From Brachynemurus nebulosus (lineage: Eukaryota > Arthropoda > Insecta > Neuroptera > Myrmeleontidae), in the NCBI GenBank assembly GCA_035578155.1, contig JAPWDM010000005.1:49494954-49558953 (forward strand): a DNA stretch of 64,000 nt. The letters are read 5' to 3'. A model generated the notes under the pieces. The model saw nothing but the letters and a program-made list of their open reading frames with translations. It was not told the origin of the DNA and did not search any database. The translations under genes were made by a program, and so were the position numbers. This document shows positions 47,315 through 60,341 of the stretch, piece by piece; within the stretch, counting starts at the first letter, position 1, and each line of letters begins with the position of its first letter.

Positions 47315-48264
47315 GGGTAAGTGTGGGAGAGATGCCGCAGTAGCCATAGTTCGTCCGTTGATTGGCAGATAGCGCTATTAATGGATTATATGTTTAAAAT
47401 AAGTTACTTATTTAAGCTGTGTATGGTAACATTTATGATTAGTCCATCAGTTTAGTAATTATCCAACTTTCTATTATTGAAAAGTAAGTTCTTTAACATA
47501 ATATTTTATCAAGCATTTAATTCATTAGAATTTAAGAATGTATATTTCCTTGTTTTAATGAAACTGAGTTTTGTTATTAATTTAGGTATATTTTAAAAGT
47601 ATTGTATAAAAGTTCGGGTTAGAATTACACACTATGCTTGCTATAATAGCAACATGCGGCATCTATCCCAACAAAAAGGAGAGATGCCGCATCATATTAC
47701 ATATTAAAAACATATACTTATACCTTAATTATACAATTTTTTTTTTGAACTGTAAATTATGCCGCGTAAATATAAAAGATCCATTAATGGATCAGGAAGA
47801 GCTCTCATATTAGTGAAGATAACGAAAATAATGATGATTGCCTGTGTATTGAATCTTTTGAAAAGATCTCAGAAACAAAAAAAATTGACTGGTAAAGATG
47901 TATAAAGTGCCAAAAATGGTTACATATGGCATGCATCATGTATGGAGATGTGTGGAATATATGTTCAAGAGGGGCCCTGCGCCAAAAAATGCAAAATTTT
48001 TAATATTTTACATATTACCTATGCGGCGTCTCTCCTTTTTTGATGCGGCATCTCTCCTATAGGTGTGGGATAGATGCCACTTTCCAGGCTCTACAAAAAT
48101 GTTAACTATGAATCCCTTATTACGCAAAATTTAAAATTATTTATAAATAATTTTAAAGAACAATATTTACATTTATTGTGTACCAAATTTCAAATCAATT
48201 AAATGCATACTTAAAGAATTATCAGGTGTTGTCAAAATGTGCGGCATCTCTCCCGCATTCACCC
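47315..48264 (+). mobile_element. TA|GGGT family A element (copy 2)
   Basis: Ends GGGTAAGTGTGGGAGAG and CTCTCCCGCATTCACCC, with TA (even TATA) on both sides (47313-47314, 48265-48266). It shares sequence with 25972-26816 along its length, in the same orientation, but has about 70 extra bases near 47440-47530 and about 40 near 47955-47995. GCGGCATCTCTCCC words recur at the ends and inside. Confidence 0.88.
47759..47990 (+). pseudogene. Pogo-like protein relic with PHD-like finger (copy 2)
   Basis: It starts MPRKYKRSINGSGRA like copy 1. In one continuous frame the finger part reads DCLCIESFEKISETKK, then IDW, a TAA stop (47893-47895), RCIKCQKWLHMAC and a further Cys after YGDVWNIC. So here the frame is intact across the A run that is shifted in copy 1, but Leu after DW has become a stop. 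The third Cys of the first set is changed to Ser. DDE and DNA-binding domains are absent. Confidence 0.65.
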
Positions 48265-48658
48265 TATACCTATAAAAAATATTGTCTTTCGTTTAATTAG
48301 TCTAAGACCTAAAAGCTAACTATACACGTTTCAAATGTATTTACAGTAAAACATAAATATTAATATTATATTAATTATGTGTATAGGAGGTTACGTAGTA
48401 TGAGGTGACATAACTAGGTGAATACTGAATGTTTAGTCGCTTGTTACCTGTCTATTTAGTATCAAATTAATTCCATAGATATGTACCTATACCGAATATT
48501 AATTGTATTATTAATGACAATTAATCGATTGATTCAATATAGTCATCATAAGTAAATACACATATCTCATTCGTTCAACCCACTGACGTACGTCCCATGT
48601 CTCTACTACATATAATTTAAGAACATAATAATGCTTTAAACAATATTAATATTATATA

Positions 48659-50192
48659 GGGTGGATTAGGTAGTAATTGATCAGCATCCACTAATTGATC
48701 AATCCGACCTGTTCTACGTTATAATAAGGTTCGTATTGGTACTAAGAGAGTTTTTTCGTTACAGGAATACTTGTTGGCTATTATTATTGCCATATTTTAG
48801 CAGCTGGCTTTTCCAGACCTGTATTTTGAGTTGCCAGGTTTTTCCTGTTATAGTGTTACGTCAATTTTCTTTTGTCACTACTATTACCCTCCTTCGTTTG
48901 TCAGGTAAGTTTTATTTGTCGTGTACTCATTAGTTTTTAAAGTAGAGTAATAAAATACACGTCTAATTTTATGCTTAAAATGTACTCTTCCATAATTCAC
49001 GATTATAGATTCAATAAAATAAGAATGTGTGATTTTGCAGTAATCAAACTGATGTGATTGATCATTTGTGATCAGTGATTGATCAGCCTCATAAGTCTAC
49101 TGTAACGATTTAATAGCAACAAAAATATGAGTAGGTACAGTCAAATCTCCTATAACGCCGTATCCTGATAACGTGAATTTCATCTAAGTAGTCTCCATAG
49201 AACGCGATTTTCGTAAAACAAGATTTCAACAACTCAAATGACTTGAAAAAATTATCTATAGTAGTATACATTTGAAGCGTTAAGTTTTCAAAGTGCTTCT
49301 GAATTCCGTCTATCATAAAAAGTACCTATTTTTACTATTTTTAATATATTTGTTTAAAAATGATATTTTTCTTTATTGTAAACTTTGATCGTAAGTATTC
49401 CCTAAACCGTTTGTCGTAGCGAAATAATAACGAAATTTTAAAAAAAGCTTAAGCGAAGCAAATTGTGAGCATTCCAAACATATTAGGACTATTAAAATTT
49501 ATTTTTCTTTTCGAAGATTCTTGATATCGAAACGAACGATATCTTTAAAATTTAAATATGTAAAATTCCATATATTCAATATCATTTCCATTGTAAAATT
49601 TGATTAATTAAAACCGTATAAGTCATAACTTGATGTTTTGACAATACACTTTTTTATATACAAGTAGGTCTGAGATTAAGATACGATTCACTTGATTTGT
49701 ATCAATTTTGAATATTCATATGACGCGGAAATGGATTCCATATAACGCCGTATAAATTTTTATTTTTATTTTCTTCTTTTTCTGAGATTGCTATAATGCG
49801 ATTTCCATATAACGCGGTATGAATTAGCCGCGTTATAGGAAACTTTACTGTATTATACTGAAATAAAAGTGAAATATTTGTATTAAAATAGTTTAACATG
49901 TTTCTATCTCAAAAACATAGTTTCTGCGGAAAGTGTTCAATTACTGAAATTTTTTTGATCAATCACTGGTACTGACTGATCAATTACTGGTATTTTCACA
50001 TTTTTCGGTTTTGAATTTTTTCTACAAAAAGAAAAAATGATTTAAATTGAATTTGAGGAATGGCATATTATTTATCAGAAAGATTACCTTAATATAAAAA
50101 TATCTGGGTCAGTCTAAATGATATATTGGTTATGTTATAATTTTTTTCCCCAGTCAATGTGCTTAACTGATCAATTACTACCTAATGCACCC
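48659..50192 (+). mobile_element. TA|GGGT family C element with TAATTGATCAG motifs
   Basis: GGGTGGATTAGGTAGTAATT at the left mirrors AATTACTACCTAATGCACCC at the right, followed on both strands by GATCAG. TA is at 48657-48658 and 50193-50194. TTGATCA/TGATCAG words occur near 48680, 48694, 49058-49085, 49957-49985 and 50167. A 65-codon frame near the left ends at a CAG|GTAAGT donor (about 48904) and may be an old 5' exon. It is interrupted by a second element (49138-49850). Confidence 0.85.
49138..49850 (-). mobile_element. Pogo/Tigger-like element nested in family C
   Basis: CAGTCAAATCTCCTATAACG at the left mirrors CGTTATAGGAAACTTTACTG at the right, with TA at 49136-49137 and 49851-49852. CATATAACGCCGTAT words repeat near both ends. 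On the minus strand at about 49210-49316 the frame MIDGIQKHFENLTLQ...TTIDNFFKS recalls the tail of pogo-like transposases, weakly. 713 bp. Confidence 0.75.
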
Positions 50193-50199
50193 TATGTAA

Positions 50200-52860
50200 T
50201 ATATGGTAAAGTACTAACCACAGAGTACAGAGGCGACATGCTATCTCTATACTACTGAAACCAGTGTAACCAAAAAAGGATAGAAAATATGTTATATATG
50301 TGCACAGGGTTTACTCTGTATTTGTGTGATCTGTCTTGTGTGTGTGAGTGATCAGAGGTGTGTTGCGTGGTGTCGTATACGTATATAGAATACTACATAC
50401 GCATGTATGTGGCTTCGTGTGGCGGTTCCAACAATGCCCATAACAATCAAAACGAGACCAAAACAATTGACCTACACTCATCCACTACCACCGAGCGAGT
50501 GACTACTAAGTAGCCTAACTTGCTCAGAACTGCACACTGCAGCTTACACGAGAGAGATAGTAGTGCCCGTTCTGTATTCTCTGGTACTAACAAATAAAAA
50601 TCCCGAGGCCTACCTCGGGATCTTTTCTCTATTTCAACCAATCACCTAAATTTAAAGCACATCCATAGAACTCGATTTGAGAAGAAAAAAATGTTTTCAA
50701 TTTGATGACGTCATCCACTTGATTAGAACTGTTCAACATCGTAAGAATCGTATCATTTTTTTTCTATTTTACTTTATTTTAAATTTTATGTAAATATTCT
50801 TAGAAACTACGACGATATTAAAGCCGCTCTGACAATAATAAAATTTTTAGCTAATTAAACAAAAATGATTAATCAAAAATTTGAAAAACAATATTCCCAC
50901 ATCAACAGAAAAATACCACTAAGAATATACGAAGGCATCACTTGCTGCTCTTGCAGCTTGCAGTAATTTTCGCTTGTTATGTAATCAAGTATCTACTTAA
51001 GTCTTCACTTGATTGGCGCTAGTAACAGAATATTGCAAACAGCATTGTAATTGTTTTCTGATAGATATCAAGACAATACTGTCAATAACAGTTGTATGGA
51101 TTTCTTTAATTAAATCACTATAGCCTTGTGCTGTGAGAATAGAATAGGCTTAAAATAATTGTCCAATTATACTATTATCAATTAAGTGAATATTGGCAAT
51201 TAGTATTAGGACTAATACGAACATACAGAGTGCAAACTGGAACTTGTAAATAACAAAAATTCACATAATGAATTGGTCGTACATACTAAAGTAAATCGAG
51301 TGTTCAAGTATCAGCCAAAGCTGGACATTAAGTGAACATATGAATATTGGTGTATGTATAAATGCGAACAAAAGTCCGCCACACATTAATAATGTTTCAC
51401 AGGCACTCGATAACATTTGAAATTAAAAATTGTAAATAACTGTTAACTGGATTTAAACTAAAATGTCTCTATTTTGATAAAACTAAACGGGGACAAAACA
51501 AACCTCAAATCCATGGCATTTTGAATAACTTAGTTATTCGTTAAATTTTAACTTCTGCGCGAGAAATTCAAGGTGATATAAAAATGCTTGAAGAGAATTA
51601 ACGAGTTAGGATACAATAAAACATCAAAACATTTTTTATTTTAATACAATCGATCATGAGTCACCGTTAAAAAATTATAAATAATTATTATATTCGAAAC
51701 AAATCAATCTTCTATTCTTTTTTAAAAACAAACTGCAAATTTAAAATTTACGTAAATACAATAATGAAAGAGGTAAAACCAAGAAAATGGAAATTATTTA
51801 AATTCAAAGTGATGAAGCATGGCTAAATTTAACTGAAATGGACCATAGTTTAAGAATGTATTCTAGTCTAGAGTAGAGCAAAAATTTCGGCTTTGTTTTA
51901 GGAATTGATAAAAAAAACCCTATTAATATTTTTACTGTCCATTGTCTTATAATTTATTTATTGGTATTTTAAGAACATAAAAAAATTAATGGTTGATATG
52001 ATTCTGAAGTTTGTGTTCTTAGAAAAAAAAAAAAGAAAAAGAAAAATTTTAAAAATGGCGGCTGTTTGATAAATAAAACCCGAAGTATCATGCCGATTAG
52101 CTTGCAAAATGTAGTTTCAAGAAAAATACATTTAAAGTATTGAAGTATAATACTCGATACAGGAACCTATCGTATTAAAATAGCAATCAATTTGTAAATT
52201 TCCTTTGGAGGATACATTTTTTTAAAAATTTTAGGCTAGAATACTACCTTAAACCTTGAAAATTGATCTTGGTTACGAGATCGCCACAGAAGTTTTCATT
52301 TCGATCGAAGCACATTCACAATTTATTCTCAACTGTACCCCAACCTAAAAACATATTCATGTTAAAATTTTTAAACGTGTGACCGAGCATAGGTGTTGGT
52401 AAACACCACATAATAATACAAAGAGTATTTAATAATAAAATAAAGCACTAATTTGTATTGTCACCAAAATTACATATACATCGATTTTATGTAAATTGAA
52501 TTGAAAACTAAATAAAACAACAACACAACACAACGAATTTTCGGTAAATACTTTCGACAAAACTCCAAAATAAAATCAACACCGCCGACGTGACACTACA
52601 ACACCCGAGTTCGAGTCAATCAGAGTCGAGTTACACAGACGAAAACAATGCATATAATGTATATGTATGTATGTATTACCTCATATATTAGTGTTTACCG
52701 AACAATCTAAACTTTGTTGTGTAAACACACTATATGTTTTCGACTGACGCAATTATTTTGTCACTCAGTGTTCACAAAATGTTTAACACAAGGTTAGTAG
52801 CATTAGGCCAAAATTTTTCAAGAATTTTCAAAAATAAATGAAACAAGAAAACTATAAACT
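50200..52860. other. No gene recognised
   Basis: 50330-50600 is GC-richer (GTGTGTGAGTGATCAGAGGTG; CACTACCACCGAGCGAGTGA), but no exon is supported. The remainder is AT-rich spacer. Confidence 0.4.
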
Positions 52861-52862
52861 TA

Positions 52863-53783
52863 CACAGTGAAAAAAATTTGTGTTCTGCGTAAAAAAACTA
52901 GTGGTTAAAATTTTTGTGTTAAATAAGTAACACAAACCTGTGTTAATGTAATATTTAGTGTTTGTGTTAAATAAAAATATTAACATTTAGTGTTTGTGAT
53001 AAATATAAATATTAATAATAAAAATAAAATCAGCATCACTGCCATAATCATTGGAGTATTGGACACTGTGCGACGTGCGTTCAACAGAAACATATCTATG
53101 TATAGAAGCAGACGGAATATTTCAAAATCAAAAGCGTATTCCTAAGGTTAAATTGGTTTTAATTATTTAGATATTAAATATTGGTAAGTTAATTAAAAAT
53201 ATTATAAATTGAGTTTTTTTCTTTGTTTGCAGAACTTACTTCAATTAGTTAAAAAATTATCGAATAATCGACGTTCCAGAACACATTCAAAGGGCAAAGA
53301 AGATCAGGTAAAGAAGGAAGAATAGTCGTTCCATTTTGCCTTCCACGTTCAGTTCGACAATGATCTTCACAATTTTTGGGGATTGCTTCAACATTATTTT
53401 CATCAAAGCACAACTTTGTAGAAATATTAAATAAAAAAGTTTAAGTACTCAAAAATTATTTTTTACTATTTCCTTTCATTTATATAATAAGTAAATAAAA
53501 AAAATACTAACTTAAAAAAAAGTGTCAAAATATACCAACACATTTACAGAGTAAATTTCTACATTCTAAATCAGTTAATTTTACACATCATTGTAGTAAA
53601 ATTATAACTAAGTAATTGTGTAAAATTAACACAAAACGTAAGGCCTTTTGTGAGTTAAATCATAACACAAATCTTGTGTAAAGATTTGATACATATGGTT
53701 AGTGTTAAAATAACACAAAAAATTGAGTGGACCGTTTTCGACACGTGAAATGTGTTAATTTTAACACAAATTTTTTCACTGTG
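52863..53783 (+). mobile_element. TA|CACAGTGAAAAAA element with intron, GTGTTAA motifs
   Basis: CACAGTGAAAAAAATTTGTG at the left mirrors ACACAAATTTTTTCACTGTG at the right, with TA at 52861-52862 and 53784-53785. GTGTTAA/TTAACAC words occur more than a dozen times near the two ends. The middle has a predicted mini-intron (53184-53232), a charged short frame and AATAAA at about 53430. The layout is like 18771-20413. Confidence 0.85.
53184..53232 (+). other. Predicted 49-bp intron
   Basis: A GTAAGT donor at 53184 and a TTTGTTTGCAG acceptor ending at 53232 after a T-rich tract. The next exon reads LLQLVKKLSNNRRSRTHSKG, then KEDQVKKEE and TAG (about 53325), basic and unrecognised. Confidence 0.45.
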
Positions 53784-53785
53784 TA

Positions 53786-55866
53786 CATTTGCATAATATT
53801 TCTGGATTTTTCATAATTATTCTAATTTTATATTTTGATGTCAACATTGAGATTTGATATTTAAATAACTAACTGCACAGTATATTTTATAGCGTTGCTG
53901 CTATTCTAAGCGAAACTTTCGAAAAAGAAAACAATAAAATGTCTAATAAATTAATATTATTATTTCTTTAACAGTTCATTCTCTTAGTAAAACTGTGTTG
54001 AATTCTAAAAACAAAATATGTACGTACAGTAACGTATTTACAGGAGAGTTAAGTGGGATGATTAATTTCGTTATTTTCAATACAAAAATGAAAAAATCAC
54101 CAAAATTTTTCGAACCTTTAAAAATTCATATCTCTAAAAATATTAACTTTATCGTGAAAAGTCATAGGACCTTTTTCATTTATATTTTAATAAAGAATAT
54201 AAAAAAAATTTGTCCGGTTGAAAAATAACAATTCCTTGCAATTGTTTAAACAATTTCGATTTAAACAATATGGCCCCAGGTTGCCCCATGGCAACATGCA
54301 TTTATATCATCAGTAGGGCAATTTGAACAGGATCGCATAAAAAAAATTGAGGTGGAATAGTTTTCGGTACTCATGCGCCGATACCTCCTGGACTAATTCG
54401 AAATTAATTGTCAAAATATATGATTGCTTTTATTTTATTGAGTGGTTACAATTTTAAATTAATTAATAAGAAATGAGTAGAAACTTATGAATGAAGTTTT
54501 ATTTTCTCTTTATATATTTTAAACAATGGATTTACTCAATCTGCTTTTTGCGCAGGTGCAAATTATTACTATTTTTGAACAAACTTCTCCCCAGAAACAA
54601 TTAATTTATAATATTCATGCCTCTATGTTCTTTTAAAATTTTGGTATCAGTGTATAATACAACACAACCACAATAATTAAAAAGTTACAAAAATGAGTTA
54701 CAAAAGTTACAACACATGAGTTACAAAAATGGCGCATTTATTTTCCTAGTAACAAAAAATGAATCTATTGGCGTTTCTTTCTGTAGCGAAAGAAAGATGA
54801 AGTGATCTCATTTATATGGAGTATAATGTTTTATATTTTCTTGTTGAAAAGAAAATCGTCGTAAAAGACGTTAATGCGTGCTTAGCCTTACCAAAATTAG
54901 ACATGTATCACCAATGGAAAAAGACTTTTGGAAAAATTGGAATATTTCTGAACCGAATTTCGTCATTTTGATAGCAAAAAAAAGTTCATAGCCCAAAGTT
55001 TTAGAAACCGGAACGTAAATGACGAAGTTGGAAGAGAATTGTAAGTTTTGAAAGTCGTCGTTTTCGTATTTACTAAAATCAGACATGTAGCACCGCGAGA
55101 AAAACCACCACTAAAAGAAATTTCATCACTTTAATAGCAAAAAAGAAAATTAAAAGGAATTGTATCTCAATGTGTTGTTCAATTCCAACAATCAAATATT
55201 CCGTTACAGGTTAGTTGTTATAAATACTTTGTATTTACTATTGTAATGTAATCTTAAAAGAATAAAAAAAATTCACTATTGAAAAAATATTCTAACAAAC
55301 TTCAGCATACCGTTAAAAAATATTAACAAATACTGTGCTAGTCGACAAATACCAGACCCATAGTTTCCGACCATCGACAAACACGCATATTTGTCCGAAT
55401 CGTACTTTGCAGTTCTCTGCCAGCAATGCACATCAGGCCTTAGAAACCATATAGAAGAACAGAAATCTGGATTGCATTTTCCATTTTAAAGACGACATAT
55501 AAATAACTTGACCCATAAAAATCAAAATTATTTATATAAGTAATTCGTTCGACATGGTAGTAAAATAAATTCGCTATAGAAAATAAATAATAAAATAATA
55601 TTTAGAGAAGGAAAATACATAAAATTCAATATATTAGATAATTGACAATCGGCAGCCGTATAGTTCCAGTACCTAACACTAACACCACTAGCATCAATGT
55701 GTAGCAGCGAAGTGTTCATTTTTTCTTTCTTCTCTTAATTCCATTTTTATGTATGGAGCACAGCACGCTCGTTCATATGTTCGTTCGATTCCTTACTTAC
55801 CCATTACCCACCGACAATAACATAGTATTACTACTAGTACTCCTGTTACAGGACTCCTGTAGTATG
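53786..55866. other. No gene recognised; holds a diverged tandem duplication
   Basis: AT-rich spacer with no supported exon; see the repeat at 54885-55150. Confidence 0.4.
54885..55150 (+). repeat. Diverged tandem duplication, about 190-bp period
   Basis: ACCAAAATTAGACATGTATC at 54889 and ACTAAAATCAGACATGTAGC at about 55072 start parallel segments. Both later contain TTTC(G/A)TCA(T/C)TTT and AATAGCAAAAAA. Confidence 0.55.
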
Positions 55867-55868
55867 TA

Positions 55869-57124
55869 GGGTAAAGTGGTATAAGAGAATGCACAAGATA
55901 AGAATATATGTAGGCGTTATGAAACTAACTTTAGTCGTGTTTCCATCGGTATACAAAGTAGTGTAGATGTGACCATATAAGGGAATTAGGTGATTACCTA
56001 GGGCGCCAGAAACGGAGGTATGCCAAAATTTGAAGGTGTAATAATTATAAATTTTGCAAGAACTATACGTATATTCTATTATAATCTTATTTTTAAAAAC
56101 TGAAAATGACTCATTAAAAATAAAATTTTGTCACATAATATAAAAGTTATTCTACTATCCTTTTTCAATAATATTAGATAGTAGATCTTGTGAGAGATAG
56201 CTATATTATGAGTTTGTCTAAAACATAAATTTATGTGAATGAGTCATTTGCAGTTGTCGTTCTTCTCACTTTAACTATTCATTTTCCAAAGAATTTCGAG
56301 TATTGTATTTACTACTTAGTTCATATTTAAATATTCATTTGTCACAGACAAACTGAATGGTATTTCCTTAGAAATATATATTAGGGAAAGGGTCAATTTT
56401 TTTTTTTTTTTTTTTTTAATTAGGGCAATGAAGTTATTTCTGAAAGAAACGTTTGATAACAAAAATTATTATTAATAGAATTATTAATTTCTCAATTTAA
56501 ATTCACCTCGTATTTAAAGTTTCCTTACTTAATTAAAGAAATAAATATGTAAATGTCAAAACTGTTCCAGTATTAGATACCGTTCCACAAAGGGAGCTTT
56601 TATCCTACTTACTTTTTATGATTTTTTTTGTCAAAAATATACTTTCTTCAGAATGTAAAATATGAATATAAATATTGCAAAAAAGAATGGCTTCAGGTTT
56701 GTCAATTACAAATTTACCAATTGAACATTTTTCGAAAAAATACATTTAATCCATTTTGTCACCATATGGTTACACTAGTTTTAAATGTTTTTAAAATCAG
56801 TTTATTATTGTTTGTAACCCTTCAGCTTTACATATTTTAAAGTTAATGCACATACTTTTTGTTCTGGTACTATTTTTTTAAATTTTTCTTTCAAATTTCT
56901 GACGACTACTACAGATTGTTGAAAAGATCTGCTACAATTTGCCTGGTTAGCAGTATAAACATTTATGAAGAATCCCTGAATACCGACTTGTAAATTTGAA
57001 TACTTGAGGTTAGCTTAATACACAAATACTTTTAAAAATTAAGCTATTCTTGTTAAGATACATTATCGCGATTATGGCTTACAATGCATTAACCTTATAC
57101 GGATACTTCTACACCATTTTACCC
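55869..57124. mobile_element. TA|GGGT family F element, GGGTAAAGTGGTATAAGAG ends
   Basis: GGGTAAAGTGGTATAAGAG at the left mirrors CTTCTACACCATTTTACCC at the right, with TA at 55867-55868 and 57125-57126. The interior has no recognisable protein and contains a smaller palindromic repeat (56099-56253). About 1.26 kb. Confidence 0.68.
56099..56253. repeat. Dispersed palindromic repeat, copy 1
   Basis: ACTGAAAATGACTCATT and AATGAGTCATTTGCAGT are inverted. The inner CTATCCTTTTTCAATAATAT and TAGATC(T/C)TGTGAGAGA segments recur at 58790-58850. Confidence 0.6.
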
Positions 57125-57642
57125 TACCAGCTATAGACCACTGTACATACCGCATCCATGTTAGTTACAATATTGGAAATGTATTTTCCCAACGAAAAAT
57201 TGAATTTTCAATACACTAGGATATTATTAAATAAGTTTTCTTCTGATGGAATCGAACGTATTTATGTACAACGTTTTTCCCTTACATCCTCCACCATCAG
57301 TATAGGAGGATCGTCTTTATATCTCCGGTTGCTCATATATGAGACCCATAGCTATACACCTACTGCAACGTGATCATAAGGTAAGCGATAGATGTACACG
57401 CTGATACAGGTAGGAACCCCATGTACGTAAGTACAGGAATGATCTAAAGTGAAAGCTTGACTGAAGTCTAAGACTCAAAAAAAATTGCTAGGTACTTATC
57501 TTTTAAAACAAATTAAACAATTTATTATCTTATAGACTATTTGGTAGTTATTTTTTAAACGCAGGGCCGGCCTGAATAAAAGTGGAGCCTGATGTAAAAT
57601 TGACTCGGGAGGCCTTAAAACGAATTTGGCACAACAAAATAA

Positions 57643-58281
57643 CACAGGCCTGCGAATTTTACGTCATGTCACCCTCTTTTGGATTTGATGACTGATCTTA
57701 GGGTATTTTCGTACGCTGATTACGAAAAAAATATTCAAAAAATTCCAGCATGTCAGAATTTTTAGATATTAGGTATTAAAATTTTTGACTAAAATTACCT
57801 AGGTCGACTAAGTCAAGAAAGATTATGCATTTTTATTTATTTCTTTAGTTTTTATAAGTACGGCCCCGTTAGCACCGTTTTGCGAGGTTTAATTATCAAT
57901 TAAAACTGAATAGAAAAAAATAAATTACCCTCCATAATGAGCTCATTAGCGGATGACCTTAAAATTCACCTTTTTTTCCCAAAATAAAGATATGTCACTT
58001 AGTTAATTAGGTTTCATTTAATGAAACCATTGATGAGAATGTGTTCCTAAAAGCCAGTTACAACTATATAATGACTTTTTATTAGATAGCAAATAAATAA
58101 AAATGTATAATCTATTCTTGACTTGGTCGACCTAGGTAATTTTAGTCAAAAATTTTAATACCTAATATCTAAAAATTCTGACGTGCTGGAATTTTTTGAA
58201 TATTTTTTTCGTAATTAGCGCCCTAAAATCTATCAAAGTCAGTTGTCAAATCTTAAAGGGAGAAACCATCGCAGGCCTGTG
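57643..58281. mobile_element. Foldback MITE with about 200-bp inverted arms and TAA duplication
   Basis: CACAGGCCTGCGA at the left mirrors TCGCAGGCCTGTG at the right, with TAA at 57640-57642 and 58282-58284. The arms continue inward in register (GATTACGAAAAAAATATTC versus GAATATTTTTTTCGTAAT; AAATTACCTAGGTCGAC versus GTCGACCTAGGTAATTT) to about 57850/58085. The about 200-bp centre is unpaired. Non-coding. Confidence 0.85.
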
Positions 58282-58284
58282 TAA

Positions 58285-59955
58285 TAGTTAATTGTATTTT
58301 TCTATATTTAGCATTGCACAAAATGGTATAATACTAAAAATCACATAATTGGACTACAATATTTAAATAAAATTAATATTTAACACGAAAAATCATTAAT
58401 AAATTAAATAAAAAAAGAATTGATTCATATACTAAAAGCTGAATTTATAAAGTACTGAATAAGTGAATAATTGAGACGAATTTTTTTTTAAATTTGTAAG
58501 AAATACTTAGCATATTATTTATTGCTAGAGAGCCTGTAAAGACTCGATGGGGCAATCTTTGGTACCCAAAAAAGTACAAACTGCATATACCTTATAAGAT
58601 TTTTGACGTCAAACATTAATCAGTTTTCCAGGGGGCTTAGAAGAAAATGGTTAAAATAATGTGATTTTTGCTTTATTTCTTTACAAGTTTTACAACAAAT
58701 TCATTGATATAGAAAAAACTATATTAAATGAAAATGATTCACACCTTAAGAATGTAAAAATGAAATTTTGTCATATATAAAAATTATTATATTTTCTACC
58801 ATCCTTTTTCAATAATATATTAAATAGTAGATCCTGTGAGAGACAGCTATATTACGAGCGTGTCTGATACATAAACTTACGTGCATTCTTACTGAATGAA
58901 TCATTTTCAGTTGATATAATTTCTACTTTAGCATCGTTATATAATTGCGTCAACGTAAGTCAGCGACGCGGGACACCTTCTGCACCTATCTCGGACTGGT
59001 CTTCACGTTCAACATATATTATGATTTACGAAAGTAATGAGTCGAATAAGTCAATAAAAATATCTAATAGCATTACAGCTTACTAAAAGTTTTAAATGTA
59101 AATACTAAATGATAATGAGGCGTAAGCCAATAACGTAGCTTAAATATGTCGAATGATTGATAACCTCCTACTTGCTGAAAATATTTCTTTGAGAGAAGGA
59201 ATTGTAAAATAAAAATAAGAGAAACAGAACTTAAGACTGGTGGATGTTTACGTTTCTCTTTTATCAAAATTTATTAAAAATCAGATTTAATTTCCGTTTT
59301 AACTATAACAGTAGAAATTGCCATTTCACATAAAACGCTATATAAGGAATTTAATTTTATATGAAGATGATTTTTTTGCTACAATACAATTAACGAAAAT
59401 ACTCATACACTTTCGATTACCTGAATACAGTGTACACAGAACAAGCCGATATCGGAAATTAAACTGGTTACAACAGAAATAATATATTACAACAAGAACG
59501 ACAGTTAATTGAAAGTCATACTAAATATGCTTTTCGAAAATGATTTTGAGTTTAATACCTCAGTAAATTTCTATTAAAAGATTGCTTAAAATAATTCAAG
59601 ATTATCTAACAATAAGCTGAGGATTCCGAAAGTTTTCAAATCGTGTAGCTTGGAAAAAGTCATGGACCCCAGTTTTAGGACTCTGCGAACCCCTGATCTT
59701 TAAACTATTTACAGAAAAAGACTCAAATTGGTTCTGTCGCATGCAAAACAGAAATACATAAATAAAGTCTGTTTTTCCAACCCGATTTTACTTCAAATAT
59801 AATATTTTAAATATAAATTTTGAAATATCTACTTTTACGAAAAACAAAGAATTACGACACAAAAATTAATTTAAAATATGGTTTTAAATTTATACTGGTA
59901 CATTAAAACTGCTGACAGTGGTTAATGAAATAATGTCCCAAAATTCCGAGAAATA
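58285..59955. other. No gene recognised apart from one dispersed repeat
   Basis: AT-rich spacer. The second copy of the 56099 repeat lies at 58727-58912. Confidence 0.4.
58727..58912. repeat. Dispersed palindromic repeat, copy 2
   Basis: AATGAAAATGATTC and GAATGAATCATTTTCAGTT are inverted. The interior shares CATCCTTTTTCAATAATAT and TAGTAGATCCTGTGAGAGA with copy 1 (56099-56253), same orientation. Confidence 0.6.
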
Positions 59956-59959
59956 GAAG

Positions 59960-60160
59960 ATGGCGGTGCTAATGTCCAGCCGTACTTACTTGGTAAAAGG
60001 GATAATCCATGATTTAATATACAAGAATATAAAACATAGGATATATATTTTGGAAGTATATCCAATTTCACAAAAATTGAGACAACTTTTATCAAATGAA
60101 GCTACCCAAATTATATGCAGATTTGAACAGGAAATAATTTTTAATAACGTCAAAAGTTGG
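59960..60160 (+). CDS. Candidate first coding exon of a host gene, product unknown
   Basis: The ATG stands in a favourable context (AGAAGATGGCG) and opens a 67-codon frame that ends exactly at TGG|GTAAGT, a strong phase-0 5' splice site at 60161. The protein reads MAVLMSSRTYLVKGIIHDLI, then KHRIYILEVYPISQKLRQLL, and finishes FEQEIIFNNVKSW. The balanced composition (Arg, Glu, Gln, Val, Trp) is unlike chance frames in this AT-rich DNA. I do not recognise the family; the VKGII-x-RIYILEVYP pattern suggests beta strands. There is no signal peptide or membrane segment. No TIRs enclose it. Downstream exons were not found before 64000, so the gene would run off the window, or this is a stray first exon or part of an unrecognised element. 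Confidence 0.5.
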
Positions 60161-60341
60161 GTAAGTACTAACATTTTAAAATCCGATCATACAATACGTG
60201 TGTGATGCTACCGCGAACGAGCATTGGCCGGTAACACACTCTATGTGTGATGTTTTCTCTGATGCTGTTTGTAGCAAGTACTCACACTCGCGCTAATCAA
60301 CGTGTAAATGGATCATCATAAACGGGGTAACATAATGTGTA

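Noticed and set aside
56628..56840. YCKKEWLQVC string as another PHD relic in the family F element
   Set aside because: Only a few residues match, and the remaining Cys/His positions are not found nearby.
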